Shown: positions 27,056 through 37,024, numbered from the stretch's first letter. The stretch is DNA of 64,000 nucleotides from Caldimonas manganoxidans ATCC BAA-369 (GCF_000381125.1 NZ_KB905944.1:1-64000); one strand, 5' to 3'. Notes: generated from the sequence alone by a model not told the origin. A program made the numbers and translations.

Positions 27056-27960
27056 GCCAGCATCTTAGGGCCGGACGGCGCCATCGCCCGGCGCAGGGCT
27101 TCGATCGCGAAGCGCACCTTGGCAGGCTGGACGTCTGGCCGAGGCGTCAGTGCATACATGCCCAGGGGCGGCGGATGCCAATGCGGCAACAAAGGCACGA
27201 GGCGACCGGCCTTGACGGCCTCCTCGACGTCGAGATCGCCCATCACGGCCACCCCCAGACCAGCCTCGCACATCTGCTGCAACGACAGTTGGTTGTTGCT
27301 GGTCACGCGCGCCTGAACCCGCAGGCGCTCCACGGCACCGCCGGGGCCATGCAGCTCCAGCGTCGCGCCCAAGCTGCCGCCGGCCGTGCGCAGCCAGTCA
27401 TGGCTCAGCAAATCGGCCGGTGTGACCGGCACGCCGCGCGCGGCCAGATAGGCCGGCGCCGCGCACAGCATCATCCGCATCTCGCCCAGGCGATGAGCCA
27501 CCCAGGTGGAGTCGGGCAAGCGGCCGAAACGAATGGCCAGATCGATGCGCTGCTCGACCAAATCGATCAGCGCATCGTCCACCTGCAGATGCAAACTCAA
27601 CCCGGGGTTGGCTGCCAACAGCGGCGCCAAGGCCGGCCCCAAATGGCGCGCAAACCCCACCGGGGACGACACCCGCAGCTCGCCCACCGGTGCATCGCGC
27701 AGCTGGGCCAACTGCTCGCCAGCGTAACGCGCCGCTGCCAGCATGGCCGCACAGCCCTCATGAAACCGCTGACCGGCCGCGGTCAAGCGCAGTTTGCGCG
27801 TGGTGCGCACCAGCAGCGTCACGCCCATGTCGCGTTCGAGCTGACGCACCTGCTGACTCACGGCCGAAGCGGTGGTGCCCAACACCCGCGCGGCCCCCTT
27901 CATCGAGCCCTGTTCGACCACGACGGCCAACACGGCCATGCGTTTGAGCTGCTCGATCAT
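27052..27960 (-). CDS. LysR-family transcriptional regulator
   Basis: 302 residues. The N-terminal helix-turn-helix is MAVLAVVVEQGSMKGAARVLGTTASAVSQQVRQLE, followed by a standard periplasmic-binding-fold effector domain. It resembles the CrgA/DmlR-type subgroup, but the effector cannot be read from sequence. It is divergent from an NAD(P)-binding protein gene, the usual LysR layout, and at the same time translationally coupled to the ChaN-like gene downstream. Start ATG 27960. Confidence 0.92.
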   Translation of the reverse strand: MIEQLKRMAVLAVVVEQGSMKGAARVLGTTASAVSQQVRQLERDMGVTLLVRTTRKLRLTAAGQRFHEGCAAMLAAARYAGEQLAQLRDAPVGELRVSSPVGFARHLGPALAPLLAANPGLSLHLQVDDALIDLVEQRIDLAIRFGRLPDSTWVAHRLGEMRMMLCAAPAYLAARGVPVTPADLLSHDWLRTAGGSLGATLELHGPGGAVERLRVQARVTSNNQLSLQQMCEAGLGVAVMGDLDVEEAVKAGRLVPLLPHWHPPPLGMYALTPRPDVQPAKVRFAIEALRRAMAPSGPKMLA

Positions 27961-27967
27961 GAAGTTT

Positions 27968-28007
27968 TTCTAAAGAAAGAAGGCAAATTCGACCATCTAG
28001 TTTAGAA
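27968..28007. promoter_or_regulatory. Divergent LysR/reductase regulatory region with an inverted repeat
   Basis: TTCTAAA (27968-27974) and TTTAGAA (28001-28007) form a perfect 7-bp inverted repeat with a 26-base spacer, in the AT-rich 100 bases between the LysR gene and the divergent NAD(P)-binding gene. It is a plausible site for the LysR protein. Confidence 0.4.
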
Positions 28008-28060
28008 GGAATCGCTGCTCTATCGTTCAGGGTGAATCGTTTCGATGAAAGGAGATGCCC

Positions 28061-28705
28061 ATGAACATCGCTCTGATCGGCCCCACCGGCTTCGTCGGCT
28101 CGGCCGTGCTGGCCGAAGCCTTGCAACGCGGCCATGCGGTGACCGCGCTGTCGCGCCACCCCGACACGCTATCGGCCCAGGCGGGCCTGACGGTGGTGCA
28201 AGCCGATGCCACCGACCCCGCCCAGGTGGCCGCCGCGGTGGCCGGCACCGACGCCGTGGTCAGTGCCTACAACCCGGGCTGGACCCACCCGCAGCTTCAT
28301 GACGAATACCTGCGTGGCACGCGCGCCATCTTCGAGGGCGTCAAACGCGGCGGCGTCAAACGCCTGTTGGTGGTGGGCGGCGCCGGCAGCCTCTATGTGG
28401 CCCCTGGCGTGCAGCTGGTGGACACGCCCACCTTCCCGGCCGAATGGAAACAAGGCGCGCTGGCCGCCCGCGAGGCGCTCGACCTGATTCGACAGGAGAC
28501 TTCGCTGGACTGGACCTTTCTGTCCCCGCCGGTCTTTCTGCAGCCCGGCCAGCGCACCGGCGCTTATCGTCTGGGCCGCGACGAGGTGCTGATGGCTGGC
28601 GACCAGCCTGCGGGCATTTCGGTGGCCGACCTGGCCGTGGCGGTGTTGGACGAGATCGAACGGCCCCGCCACCTGCAACGGCGTTTCACCGTGGCCAGCC
28701 CTTGA
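28061..28705 (+). CDS. NAD(P)H-binding atypical short-chain dehydrogenase
   Basis: 214 residues. It opens [20 protein letters not shown], a GxxGxxG nucleotide-binding fold of the atypical SDR (YwnB/NmrA-like) class, and has [12 protein letters not shown], where such proteins keep GxxGS, but no Tyr-x3-Lys catalytic pair is evident. Start ATG 28061 is preferred over 28055 because AAAGGAG precedes it. It is the divergent neighbour and probable target of the LysR regulator. These proteins often act as quinone or redox-sensing reductases; the substrate is unknown. Confidence 0.87.
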   Translation: MNIALIGPTGFVGSAVLAEALQRGHAVTALSRHPDTLSAQAGLTVVQADATDPAQVAAAVAGTDAVVSAYNPGWTHPQLHDEYLRGTRAIFEGVKRGGVKRLLVVGGAGSLYVAPGVQLVDTPTFPAEWKQGALAAREALDLIRQETSLDWTFLSPPVFLQPGQRTGAYRLGRDEVLMAGDQPAGISVADLAVAVLDEIERPRHLQRRFTVASP

Positions 28706-28789
28706 AGGCCTGCGCCGTGGTCGCGCCCCGATCGAGCCGGCAGTGGCAAGACGACTGGCGGCCCGCCCGGCGCCCGCAAGGGGCCGCCC

Positions 28790-29359
28790 TCAGCGCCCCA
28801 GCGGATTGACGCCGAACAGCCAAGCATGGGCCCCGAGCACGAACACGCCGTAGATCAGCAGCCCACCGGCGACGGCCAGCGCATCGTTGATCGGGGCTGC
28901 GGCGCTCTCGGCGGCGGCCGGGCGATGCCGCAGCGCGAGGCGGTCGGCCACGGCCCACACCAGAAATCCGCCAAACAGCAGCACGTCGGCCACGGTGCCA
29001 TTGGCCAGCAGGTGCGCCAGGGCCCAAAACTTGGTGGCCGCCAGCATGGGATGCTGGGTCGCCCGTCGGATGCGTCCGGGCAGATAGGCCGCCAGCAGCA
29101 GCACGAAGACCGGCAGCATCAGCAACAGCGCCAAGTGGCGCAAGCCCGTCGGCGGGGTGTAGAGCACCACCGGCGCCTGCCGGGCCAGGCCATAGCCGTA
29201 CACGATGAGCCCCAGGCCCACCGCAGCGATCAGCGAATACAGCCCCTTCCAAGGTCTTTCGCCCAGACGGGCCACCATGCCATCACGCCAGGGACGCGCC
29301 ACGATGGACACCGAATGCACCCCCAGGAACAAGATCAATCCCAACACCAGCACACTCAT
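28790..29359 (-). CDS. NnrU-family integral membrane protein
   Basis: 189 residues with five or six hydrophobic helices. The opening GLILFLGVHSVSIVARPWRD and the central ATQHPMLAATKFWALAHLLANG are the hallmarks of the NnrU domain, with conserved His residues in the membrane. NnrU was named from a nitric-oxide-reductase region in Rhodobacter; related proteins include the 15-cis-zeta-carotene isomerase, a heme-containing membrane enzyme. No denitrification genes are near, so the function here is unclear. Confidence 0.88.
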   Translation of the reverse strand: MSVLVLGLILFLGVHSVSIVARPWRDGMVARLGERPWKGLYSLIAAVGLGLIVYGYGLARQAPVVLYTPPTGLRHLALLLMLPVFVLLLAAYLPGRIRRATQHPMLAATKFWALAHLLANGTVADVLLFGGFLVWAVADRLALRHRPAAAESAAAPINDALAVAGGLLIYGVFVLGAHAWLFGVNPLGR

Positions 29360-29522
29360 GGACAGCTCCGGTCATCGCAAGGTCGGCGTGGCGCCACCGT
29401 CGGTGGCGCGATACTATGCAAAAAGCCGCATCCTGCCCATCGGCACCTGCGGCAGCCCATCCGACCCCCGTAGGGCGGCACGCGCCGTTCCGGCTCGGCC
29501 GCGCCGAACTCCATCCTTGACC

Positions 29523-30023
29523 ATGACGATGCACACCCCCTCCCCCGCCCCGCGCTGGTACTGGGAAGACTTCGCGCCCGGCTCGGTGCGCGAGTTCGGC
29601 GCCAAGCGGGTCGATCGCGACGAGGTGATCCGTTTCGCCCGTGAATTCGATCCTCAGCCCTTCCACCTCGATGAGCAGGCCGCCGCCGCGCACCCGCTGT
29701 TCCAAGGGCTGGCCGCCAGCGGCTGGCACACCTGCGCGATGGTCATGCGCATGATGTGCGACGAGTACTTGCTGGAAGCCGCCAGCCTGGGCTCGCCAGG
29801 GCTGGACAAGCTGCAGTGGTTGCGGCCGGTCTATCCCGGCGACGTGTTGCGGGTGCGCATGCAAGTGCTCGAAGCCCGGCCGATGAACAGCAAGCCGCAC
29901 GTGGGGCTGGTGCGTTCGCAATGGGAAGCCATTGCGCGGCGCCCCAACGGCCAGGACGAGGTGGTGTTGCGCATGGAAGGCTGGGGCATGTTCCAGCGGC
30001 GCCAGCCGGCCGCCTCGGCCTGA
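29523..30023 (+). CDS. MaoC-family hot-dog dehydratase
   Basis: 166 residues in a single hot-dog fold. The hydratase motif is visible as RFAREFDPQPFHLDEQAA (Asp and His, about residues 38-55), followed by SGWHTCAMVMRMM. It probably hydrates an enoyl-CoA or acts on a related thioester. It begins 163 bases after the divergent NnrU gene start and ends directly before the cheZ stop on the opposite strand. No acyl-CoA partner gene is adjacent. Confidence 0.9.
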   Translation: MTMHTPSPAPRWYWEDFAPGSVREFGAKRVDRDEVIRFAREFDPQPFHLDEQAAAAHPLFQGLAASGWHTCAMVMRMMCDEYLLEAASLGSPGLDKLQWLRPVYPGDVLRVRMQVLEARPMNSKPHVGLVRSQWEAIARRPNGQDEVVLRMEGWGMFQRRQPAASA

Positions 30024-30692
30024 TCAAAACCCCAGCGAAGCCAGCAAGTCGTCCACCTCGTCTTGCTTGAGCGCTTTGTCCGGCACCTGGGGCCCGGCCA
30101 AGTCTTGGCTCGAGGGCACGCCAGCCGGCTTGCTGCGCTCGGCCGCCACCCCCCCGCCCACGCCCTGCAGTTGCTCGGGCGCGCTGGCCACCAGCAGGTC
30201 CAGCAGCTGTTGCTCGGTGCGGGAGATGATGTCGATCACCTTCTTGATGACCTGACCGGAGAGGTCTTGGAAGTCCTGCGACAGCATGATCTGGCTGAGA
30301 ATCTCGCTTTGGCCCTGGGCAAAGCTGGCGGCGCGCTCGGCATAGTCGGCACACAGCTTCATCATCGCGCGTGAGCGTTGGGGCGACAGATCGGTCGTCT
30401 CGGCCAATCGACGCAGACTGTCGGCCAGCTCCCGGCCCTGGGCGGCCACCTGCTCGCACTGGGGTTTGGCCTCGTCCACCAGGTTGAGCACCTTGTGAGC
30501 CGCCTGCTCGGTCATCTGGCCCACATAGGCCAGGCGCTCGCGCGCATCGGGGATCTCCTCGGCCAGACGAGGCAGCTCCGGGCCCACGCCCAAGGCCAGC
30601 ATCGCCTCATGGAGCTGGCGCGTGATGCGGCCCAACCAAACGAAAGCTTCTTCTTTGGAAATCGTGGCGCTCGTGCCAGGTTCGGTCTGCAT
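30024..30692 (-). CDS. cheZ: Chemotaxis phosphatase CheZ
   Basis: 222 residues, mainly two long helices forming the CheZ four-helix bundle. The catalytic Gln is expected in SQDFQDLSGQVIKKVIDII (about 142-160), and the C-terminal CheY-binding peptide is present as QDEVDDLLASLGF at the very end. It dephosphorylates CheY-P to reset flagellar rotation. Start ATG 30692 fits the family; the frame opens earlier to 30764. No cheY or other chemotaxis or flagellar gene is within the window, so this is a separated cheZ. It is convergent with the MaoC gene. Confidence 0.9.
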   Translation of the reverse strand: MQTEPGTSATISKEEAFVWLGRITRQLHEAMLALGVGPELPRLAEEIPDARERLAYVGQMTEQAAHKVLNLVDEAKPQCEQVAAQGRELADSLRRLAETTDLSPQRSRAMMKLCADYAERAASFAQGQSEILSQIMLSQDFQDLSGQVIKKVIDIISRTEQQLLDLLVASAPEQLQGVGGGVAAERSKPAGVPSSQDLAGPQVPDKALKQDEVDDLLASLGF

Positions 30693-30847
30693 GGGGGGTC
30701 CAGAGTCAGCGGCTCGATGAGCTACCGATTCTGCCAAAGGCCACCAGCGACCCACAGCCCCCACGCGGCCATGCCAGGGTGTCCCTGAGGGCCATGACCG
30801 GCTCGCCCTGCGCTACAGTGTTACGCAGAGCGGCCGTCCATCGGCCG

Positions 30848-31237
30848 ATGGATGCCACCATGGCCAAGCCGATACTGCCCAGTCTGACTGCCCTGGCCCT
30901 GATGGGGGGTGCCGTGGGCGCACAGGCCGAGGACCTGCGCTGGGATGCGCAGGGCACCGCCAGCCACGTGTTCACCGTCGCCCCCCGATCCGAACACGCA
31001 GCCTGCAGCCGGCTGGCTGCGGGCGAGCGGGTCGTGTGGGCCTTCGTGGCCCAAGGGCCGGTGGATTTCTCCGTGCGCGACGCACGCACCCGCCAAGTGG
31101 TCGGCGACTCGTCGCGCAGCGCCGTGCGCGAGGCGCGCGACGCGCTGGAGGTGACGCGCCCGCAAGCGGTGTGCTGGGCCTGGGTCAATCGCGGCACTGC
31201 TGACATCCAGGTGTCGCTGCAGCTGCGCAAACACTGA
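30848..31237 (+). CDS. Small exported protein of unknown function
   Basis: 129 residues from ATG 30848, or 125 from ATG 30860. A signal peptide is visible (MAKPILPSLTALALMGGAVGAQA), giving a mature periplasmic protein of about 100 residues with two cysteines (in AACSRLAAGERVVW and QAVCWAWVNRG) that could form a disulfide. I do not recognise the family. It lies 11 bases upstream of the HDOD gene on the same strand and may share its transcript. Confidence 0.65.
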   Translation: MDATMAKPILPSLTALALMGGAVGAQAEDLRWDAQGTASHVFTVAPRSEHAACSRLAAGERVVWAFVAQGPVDFSVRDARTRQVVGDSSRSAVREARDALEVTRPQAVCWAWVNRGTADIQVSLQLRKH

Positions 31238-31248
31238 ACCCCCAACGC

Positions 31249-32055
31249 ATGCCCGTCGATCCCGCCCTTCGCGCCCTGAACATCGATCTGCCGGCCCGAC
31301 CGCAAGTGCTGGTGGAGCTGTCGCTGCTGCTGGCCGAAGACGAGGTGGACTTCAAGGCCATGGCCGCGCTCATCGAAAAGGACATGGCCCTGGCCGCCAG
31401 CGTGCTCAAGACCTTGAACGCGCCCCTGTATGGCCTGCGCCACCAAGTGCGCACCGTGCAGCAGGCCCTGCAGTATCTGGGCAGCAGCCACGTGGCGGCG
31501 ATCGTCTACGAGATGGGCCTGCGCTCGGTCTTTCCCGCCACCCCCGAGCTGGACCTGCTGTGGTCACGCGCGAGCCGGCGCGGTCTGCTCATGGGCCTGA
31601 TGGCCCGGCAGCTCGGGCTGCAGGCCTTCGTGGCCCATTCGGCCGGCTTGTTCGAAGAATGCGGCAAGGCGGTGATGGTGCGGCATGCTCCGCAGCGCTA
31701 CGGCCCGATGCTGCAGGCCGCGCCTTCGGACGACCTGCTCTTGCTGCAGGAAATGCAGGCCTTCGGCGTCAGCCATGATGCGCTGGGGGCGGCCCTGTGC
31801 GAGACCTGGATGCTCGATCCGGCCGCCATCGCCTGCGTGCGCTACCACGTCAGTGTGCGCAGCGGCGGCACCTGGCCCTCCTTGCCCGCCGCGCGCCCTT
31901 TGTGCGCGCTGTCCACCGTGGCGCACTACCTGATGTGCGCGCCGGCCATGCTCGAAGCGGCCGTGCCGGCAGTGGCCGCGCTCGCGCCGCTGGACGAAGC
32001 GGCCTTGATGCAAGTGGCGCGCGAGGTGCAATCCGTGATGTCCACCCGCCTGTGA
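31249..32055 (+). CDS. HDOD-domain signalling protein
   Basis: 268 residues. The HDOD fold covers most of the protein: LPARPQVLVELSLLLAEDEVDFKAMAALIEKD, then LAASVLKTLNAPLYGLRHQV, and SVQALQYLG-type text (VQQALQYLGSSHV). HDOD proteins lack the metal-binding HD pair and act as signalling scaffolds linked to motility, c-di-GMP and competence regulation. There is no extra receiver or kinase domain. It follows the small exported protein and precedes the Bug receptor. Confidence 0.88.
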   Translation: MPVDPALRALNIDLPARPQVLVELSLLLAEDEVDFKAMAALIEKDMALAASVLKTLNAPLYGLRHQVRTVQQALQYLGSSHVAAIVYEMGLRSVFPATPELDLLWSRASRRGLLMGLMARQLGLQAFVAHSAGLFEECGKAVMVRHAPQRYGPMLQAAPSDDLLLLQEMQAFGVSHDALGAALCETWMLDPAAIACVRYHVSVRSGGTWPSLPAARPLCALSTVAHYLMCAPAMLEAAVPAVAALAPLDEAALMQVAREVQSVMSTRL

Positions 32056-32178
32056 ACTGCAGATCGGAACTCGACCGCCGACCCTGACCCCTGCGCGACA
32101 GATGTTCAGGACAAATCCGGGTGGTTGGCCGAGGATCGGGGTGCCATCCTCGATGCCACTGGTTTTCGAGGAAGCACC

Positions 32179-33147
32179 ATGAAGCGTCGACACCTCCTGC
32201 AAGCCCTGGGCGGATCGGCCGTGGCCCTGGGCGTGGCTCCCTGGGTGCGAGCCCAGGCGTTCCCGAGCCGGCCGATCACGCTGATGATCGCCTTCCCAGC
32301 CGGCGGCCCCACCGACGTCACGATGCGCGTCCTGGCAGACAATGCCTCCAAGATCCTCGGCCAGCCGGTGGTGATCGAGAACCGATCCGGCGCCGGCGGC
32401 ACCCTGCCGGCACAGGCGCTGCAATCCGCCAAACCCGACGGCTACACCCTGGCCCAAATCCCGCTGGGCGTCTTCCGTCTGCCCTATACCACCAAGATCA
32501 ACTGGGATCCGGTGAAAGACATCACCTACATCCTTTGCGTCACGGGCTATGCCTTTGGCGTGGTGGTGCCGGCCGACTCGCCCTTGAAGGACTGGAAAGA
32601 CTTCGTCGCCTATGCCCGCGCCAACCCCGGCAAGCTCAGCTATGGCTCGACCGGTGTGCTCACCAGCCCACACCTGACCATGGAGGAGATCGCCCAAAAG
32701 CTGGGCCTGCAACTGAACCACATCCCCTACCGCGGCAGCGCCCCGCTGATGCAAGACCTGCTGGGCGGCCAGCTGATGGCCGCGGCCGACTCCACCGGCT
32801 TTGCCCCGCATGTGGAAGCCGGCAAACTGCGCCTGCTCAACACCTGGGGCGCCAAACGGCTCAAGCGTTTCCCCGATGTGCCCACGCTCATGGAGCTGGG
32901 CCTGGGCATCGTGCAAGCCTCACCCTATGGCATCGGCGCGCCCAAAGGCATGGACCCGGCACTGGTCAAGACCTTGCACGACGCCTTCAAGCAAGCGATG
33001 GAAATGCCCAACCATGTCGAAGCCCTGGCCAAGTACGACCAGGAGCTGATGTACATGAACTCCGCCCAGTACGCTCGTTTTGCCGAGGAGACCTTCGCCA
33101 AGGAAAAAGCCTTGATCGACAAGCTCGGACTGGCCAAACCCAGCTGA
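32179..33147 (+). CDS. Bug-family (TctC-like) periplasmic solute-binding protein
   Basis: 322 residues with a signal peptide (MKRRHLLQALGGSAVALGVA, cleaved after about WVRAQA). The mature start FPSRPITLMIAFPAGGPTDV is the classic opening of Bug/TctC receptors, which bind carboxylates for tripartite tricarboxylate transporters. GAGGTLPAQALQSAKPDGYTL is the second landmark. Start ATG 32179 has GAGGAAG upstream. No tctAB membrane genes accompany it, which is common for the expanded Bug family in Burkholderiales. The ligand is unknown. Confidence 0.92.
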   Translation: MKRRHLLQALGGSAVALGVAPWVRAQAFPSRPITLMIAFPAGGPTDVTMRVLADNASKILGQPVVIENRSGAGGTLPAQALQSAKPDGYTLAQIPLGVFRLPYTTKINWDPVKDITYILCVTGYAFGVVVPADSPLKDWKDFVAYARANPGKLSYGSTGVLTSPHLTMEEIAQKLGLQLNHIPYRGSAPLMQDLLGGQLMAAADSTGFAPHVEAGKLRLLNTWGAKRLKRFPDVPTLMELGLGIVQASPYGIGAPKGMDPALVKTLHDAFKQAMEMPNHVEALAKYDQELMYMNSAQYARFAEETFAKEKALIDKLGLAKPS

Positions 33148-33158
33148 GCGTTGCCGAC

Positions 33159-33668
33159 TCACCGCGGCGGCGCCACGTAGGCCCCAGATTTGCCTCCGCG
33201 CTTTTCCAGCAGACGAATGCCGCCCAGGGTCATGCCGCGGTCCACGGCCTTGCACATGTCGTAGATCGTCAGCAGGCCCACCTGCACGGCGGTCAGCGCC
33301 TCCATTTCCACGCCGGTGCGCCCCAGGGTCTCCACCTGGGCGCGGCAGCGCACCCGGCAAGCCGCGGCCTCCACCTCGAAGTCCACCGCCACCCGCGTGA
33401 GCGGCAGCGGGTGACACAAGGGGATCAGGTCGGCCGTGCGCTTGGCGCCCTGGATGGCGGCGACGCGGGCGATGCCCAGCACGTCCCCCTTTTTCGCGGT
33501 GCCGGCCACGATCATCTGCAAGGTGGCCGGCTGCATCTCGATGTGGCCTTCGGCCACCGCCACACGGTGCGTCACGTCTTTGGCCGACACATCGACCATG
33601 TGGGCCTGACCTTGCGCGTCGAAATGCGTCAACCCTGCGGGCGCAGGATTTGGAATGGATGGCTTCAT
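33159..33668 (-). CDS. moaC: Cyclic pyranopterin monophosphate synthase
   Basis: 169 residues. It converts the MoaA product to cyclic pyranopterin monophosphate in molybdenum-cofactor synthesis. Active-site text includes [18 protein letters not shown] (about residues 63-80) and the catalytic Lys/Asp in [13 protein letters not shown] (about 124-136). Start ATG 33668 matches the usual opening [18 protein letters not shown]. It is convergent with the Bug gene (11-base gap) and divergent from the M48 protease gene. Other moa genes are not nearby. Confidence 0.96.
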   Translation of the reverse strand: MKPSIPNPAPAGLTHFDAQGQAHMVDVSAKDVTHRVAVAEGHIEMQPATLQMIVAGTAKKGDVLGIARVAAIQGAKRTADLIPLCHPLPLTRVAVDFEVEAAACRVRCRAQVETLGRTGVEMEALTAVQVGLLTIYDMCKAVDRGMTLGGIRLLEKRGGKSGAYVAPPR

Positions 33669-33800
33669 GAACCACGCATGATAGCGAGGCGCGCCGCAAG
33701 TGTTTCCAGTGTGTAAAGACACCGAACCTCGGGGCGCCAGCGGTTTCCAATGGAGCTTTCTGCCACGAACCGGGCCTTGCGTCCTGGTATGGTCTGCTCC

Positions 33801-35357
33801 ATGCCCCGCCCTTCACATCTTCGACACCGCCTGGTGGGCCTGATCTTGGCCTGCGGCCTCAGTGGCCTGGCCCCCTCGGCCACCCCGCCCTGCGCGGCCC
33901 AAGCCTCCACGGCCCTGCCTGCGTTGGGCGACACGGTTTCGGCCGAGTTCGGCCCGATGGCCGAACGCCAGCTCGGCGACCGCATCATGCAAGTGATCCG
34001 CCGCGATCCGGCCTATGCCGACGATCTGGTGCTGCAAGACTACCTGCTGCGGCTGTGGCGTCCCCTGTTGTCGGCCGCCCGAGCACGCGGCGACCTCTCC
34101 GCCGAGCTGTCCGACCGCTTTGCCTGGGAAGCCTTTCTGGTGCGCGACCGGACGGTCAACGCCTTCGCCTTGCCCGGCGGCTACGTCGGCGTGCACCTGG
34201 GCCTCATCGGCATGACCACCACCGCCGACGAACTCGCCTCGGTGCTCGCGCACGAACTGGCCCATGTCACGCAGCGCCACATCGCCCGGGGGCTGACGCA
34301 GCAGCGCCAACAGTCCATGCTGGCCATCGCCTCGATGATCCTGGGCGTCATGGCCGCCAGCCGCAGCCCGGATGCGGCCAATGCGCTGATCACCGGCGGG
34401 CAAGCCGCCGCCGTTCAAGGCCAGCTCAACTTCTCGCGCGACATGGAACGCGAGGCCGACCGCATCGGTTTGGGGCTGCTCGAAGGGGCGGGCTTTTCGG
34501 TGCTGGGCATGCCCAGCATGTTCGAGCAGCTGCAGCAAGTCTCGCGTCTGAACGACGACAATGCCTTCCCCTATCTGCGCAGCCACCCGCTGACCAGCGA
34601 ACGTATCGGCGAAGCCCGCACCCGCACCGGGCTGCAAGGGCGCACGCCGCCGGCGCCCACACTGGAACACGCCCTGATGCAAGGCCGTGCGCGTGTGCTG
34701 ATGGACCCGCGCCCCGACGCCGCGCGCAACTGGCTGAGCGCGCAAAACGCCAGCTCGCCCGAACGCCCGGCCGCGCTCCTGCAAGCCAGCACCGAAGCCC
34801 ATGCCGCCGCCGCGCTGCGCGACTGGCCACGCATGCAAGCCGCGCTCCAACGCGCCGCCCCCTTGGTGCAAGGAGACGCCCGCGCCAGCCGAGCGCTCGC
34901 CCTCATCCAGGCCGATCTGGCCCTGACTCGAGGCCAAGCCGCCCAAGCCCAAGCCGCCCTGGCCGCCTACCGTGGCGACGGCTCGCGCGCCAGCGAGCTG
35001 CTGATGGCGCAAGCCGTCTTGGCCGACGGCCAGGCCGAAGCCAGCGCATGGCGACATGCCGCCGAAGACCTCCAGACCTGGGCCACCTTGCATCCGCGCG
35101 ACCATCGCGCCTGGGAATTGCTCGGACAAGCCTGGGAGCGCCTCGGGCAGCCGCTGCGCAGCATTCGCGCCCAGGCCGAGGCGCGCTACCTGCTGGGCGA
35201 CCTGCAAGGCGCCATCGACCGCCTGCGCGCCGCCCAGCGGCTGAGCCGTGCCGCCGAAGGCGCCGCCGAATTCATCGAGGCCTCGGTGATCGACGTGCGC
35301 CTGCGCGACATCGAGGCCGAATGGCTGCAACGGCGCAAAGAAGAGGCTACACGCTGA
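33801..35357 (+). CDS. M48-family metalloprotease with TPR region (BepA-like)
   Basis: 518 residues from ATG 33801 (an ATG at 33789 is also possible). A signal peptide covers about residues 1-32, so it acts in the periplasm. The zinc site is [10 protein letters not shown] (HExxH, about residues 151-160) with the third ligand Glu in [13 protein letters not shown]. The C-terminal 250 residues are Ala-rich helical repeats like TPRs. This is the layout of BepA/YfgC, which helps outer-membrane protein assembly and degrades misfolded ones. It is adjacent to moaC and recX but functionally separate. Confidence 0.9.
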   Translation: MPRPSHLRHRLVGLILACGLSGLAPSATPPCAAQASTALPALGDTVSAEFGPMAERQLGDRIMQVIRRDPAYADDLVLQDYLLRLWRPLLSAARARGDLSAELSDRFAWEAFLVRDRTVNAFALPGGYVGVHLGLIGMTTTADELASVLAHELAHVTQRHIARGLTQQRQQSMLAIASMILGVMAASRSPDAANALITGGQAAAVQGQLNFSRDMEREADRIGLGLLEGAGFSVLGMPSMFEQLQQVSRLNDDNAFPYLRSHPLTSERIGEARTRTGLQGRTPPAPTLEHALMQGRARVLMDPRPDAARNWLSAQNASSPERPAALLQASTEAHAAAALRDWPRMQAALQRAAPLVQGDARASRALALIQADLALTRGQAAQAQAALAAYRGDGSRASELLMAQAVLADGQAEASAWRHAAEDLQTWATLHPRDHRAWELLGQAWERLGQPLRSIRAQAEARYLLGDLQGAIDRLRAAQRLSRAAEGAAEFIEASVIDVRLRDIEAEWLQRRKEEATR

Positions 35358-35435
35358 GGGCCAGGCCGCCGCTGGCTGCGGCTCTGCACGCGCCATCGCT
35401 GTCGGGGGCCAGCGGCGTGCGCCACCGGTCTTGGG

Positions 35436-35909
35436 TCAACCGTCGCCACGCACCACGCGGCGGATGACCTCGGGGCTGAAGCCTCGGGCAGCCAGGAAGC
35501 GCATCTGGCGCGCACGTTCGGCCGGATCGAGGGCCGCTTCACCGCCAAAGCGGCGCGCCCAGACGGCCCGGGCGCGCTCGAATTCGGTGGCGCTCAGGGC
35601 TTGCAAGACCTCGGTGACCGCCTCGCCGCTGAGTCCATGGCCTTGCAGCTCTTGCCGGATGCGCGCCGTTCCGAAGCGGGCGGCTTTGCGGTGCACCACC
35701 GATTCGACGAAACGTGCGGGGCTCAGCCAGCCTGCGGCCTGCAGGGCATCGAGCACGGCTTCGACCTCGTCGGGGCTTTGGGCATGCGGCGCCAGCTTGC
35801 GGGCCAGCTCCAGGCGCGAGTGTTCACGCCGCGCCAGATACTTCAGGGCCCGACCCTTCAAGGACAGGGGAGGCATGCCCATGGCAGCGCGCGGGCCGCG
35901 CGGCCTCAT
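35436..35909 (-). CDS. recX: RecA regulator RecX
   Basis: 157 residues of three-helix repeats typical of RecX. The opening [23 protein letters not shown] and the mid-part [29 protein letters not shown] are family landmarks. It binds RecA filaments and limits recombinase activity. The ATG at 35909 overlaps the recA stop (ATGA), so it is translated by coupling; internal ATGs at 35882 and 35876 are alternatives. It shares the LexA-controlled recA promoter. Confidence 0.93.
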   Translation of the reverse strand: MRPRGPRAAMGMPPLSLKGRALKYLARREHSRLELARKLAPHAQSPDEVEAVLDALQAAGWLSPARFVESVVHRKAARFGTARIRQELQGHGLSGEAVTEVLQALSATEFERARAVWARRFGGEAALDPAERARQMRFLAARGFSPEVIRRVVRGDG

Positions 35910-37024
35910 TCTTCCGTCAGGTCTTCGGCCGGGTCTTTGGCGGCGCGGGCTTTGCCCTTGGCCGTGGGCTTGGCCGGCACATCGGCCGCAGGCGCGGCGG
36001 CCCCGGCCAGCAACGGCACCCCCAGGGCCTCGCGCACTTTGTTTTCGATCTCGAAGGCCAGATCGGGGTTTTCTTTCAGGAATTCACGGGCGTTGTCCTT
36101 GCCCTGGCCGATCTTCTCGCCGTTGTAGGCATACCAGGCCCCGGATTTTTCCAGCACCCGGGTGGCCACCCCCAGGTCGAGGATCTCGCCTTCGCGCGAG
36201 ATGCCTTCGCCGTACAGGATGTCGAACTCCGCGGTCTTGAACGGGGGCGAGACCTTGTTCTTGACGACCTTGACCTTGGTTTCGCTGCCGATGACTTCCT
36301 CGCCTTTTTTGATCGAGCCCACGCGGCGGATGTCCAAGCGCACCGAGGCGTAGAACTTGAGCGCATTGCCGCCAGTGGTGGTCTCGGGCGAGCCGAACAT
36401 CACGCCGATCTTCATGCGGATCTGGTTGATGAAGATGACCATGCAGTTGGTCTTCTTGATCGTGGCGGTGAGCTTGCGCAAGGCCTGGCTCATCAGACGG
36501 GCTTGCAGGCCCGGCAAGGCATCGCCCATCTCGCCTTCGATCTCGGCCTTGGGGGTCAGCGCGGCCACCGAATCGACGATGACGAGATCGACCGAGCCCG
36601 AACGCACCAGCGCATCGACGATTTCCAGCGCCTGCTCACCCGTGTCGGGCTGGCTGATGAGCAGGTCCTGCAGGTTCACGCCCAGCTTTTGCGCGTACTG
36701 CACGTCCAGCGCGTGTTCGGCGTCGATGAAGGCGCACACGCCGCCTTGCTTTTGCATCTGCGCCACCACCTGCAGCGTGAGCGTGGTCTTGCCCGAGGAT
36801 TCCGGGCCGTAGATCTCGATGACGCGGCCACGGGGCAGACCGCCCACGCCCAGGGCGATGTCCAGGCCCAGCGAGCCGGTGGAGACCACTTGGATGTCCT
36901 CGACGGCCTCGCCCTCGCCCAGGCGCATGATCGAGCCCTTGCCAAACTGCTTTTCGATCTGGGCCAGCGCGGCTTGCAGGGCTTTGGCTTTTTCAGTGTT
37001 CAGGGCCTTGACGGGTGCGTCCAC
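35906..37024 (-). CDS. recA: DNA recombinase RecA
   Basis: 372 residues. Walker A is [13 protein letters not shown] (about residues 77-89), with [18 protein letters not shown] and the DNA-binding loop [17 protein letters not shown]. It drives homologous recombination and LexA cleavage. The start is taken as GTG at 37024 because GAGGAG lies 6 bases upstream and the protein then begins [16 protein letters not shown]; the next upstream ATGs add residues foreign to the family. It is coupled to recX. Confidence 0.97.
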   Translation of the reverse strand: MDAPVKALNTEKAKALQAALAQIEKQFGKGSIMRLGEGEAVEDIQVVSTGSLGLDIALGVGGLPRGRVIEIYGPESSGKTTLTLQVVAQMQKQGGVCAFIDAEHALDVQYAQKLGVNLQDLLISQPDTGEQALEIVDALVRSGSVDLVIVDSVAALTPKAEIEGEMGDALPGLQARLMSQALRKLTATIKKTNCMVIFINQIRMKIGVMFGSPETTTGGNALKFYASVRLDIRRVGSIKKGEEVIGSETKVKVVKNKVSPPFKTAEFDILYGEGISREGEILDLGVATRVLEKSGAWYAYNGEKIGQGKDNAREFLKENPDLAFEIENKVREALGVPLLAGAAAPAADVPAKPTAKGKARAAKDPAEDLTEE

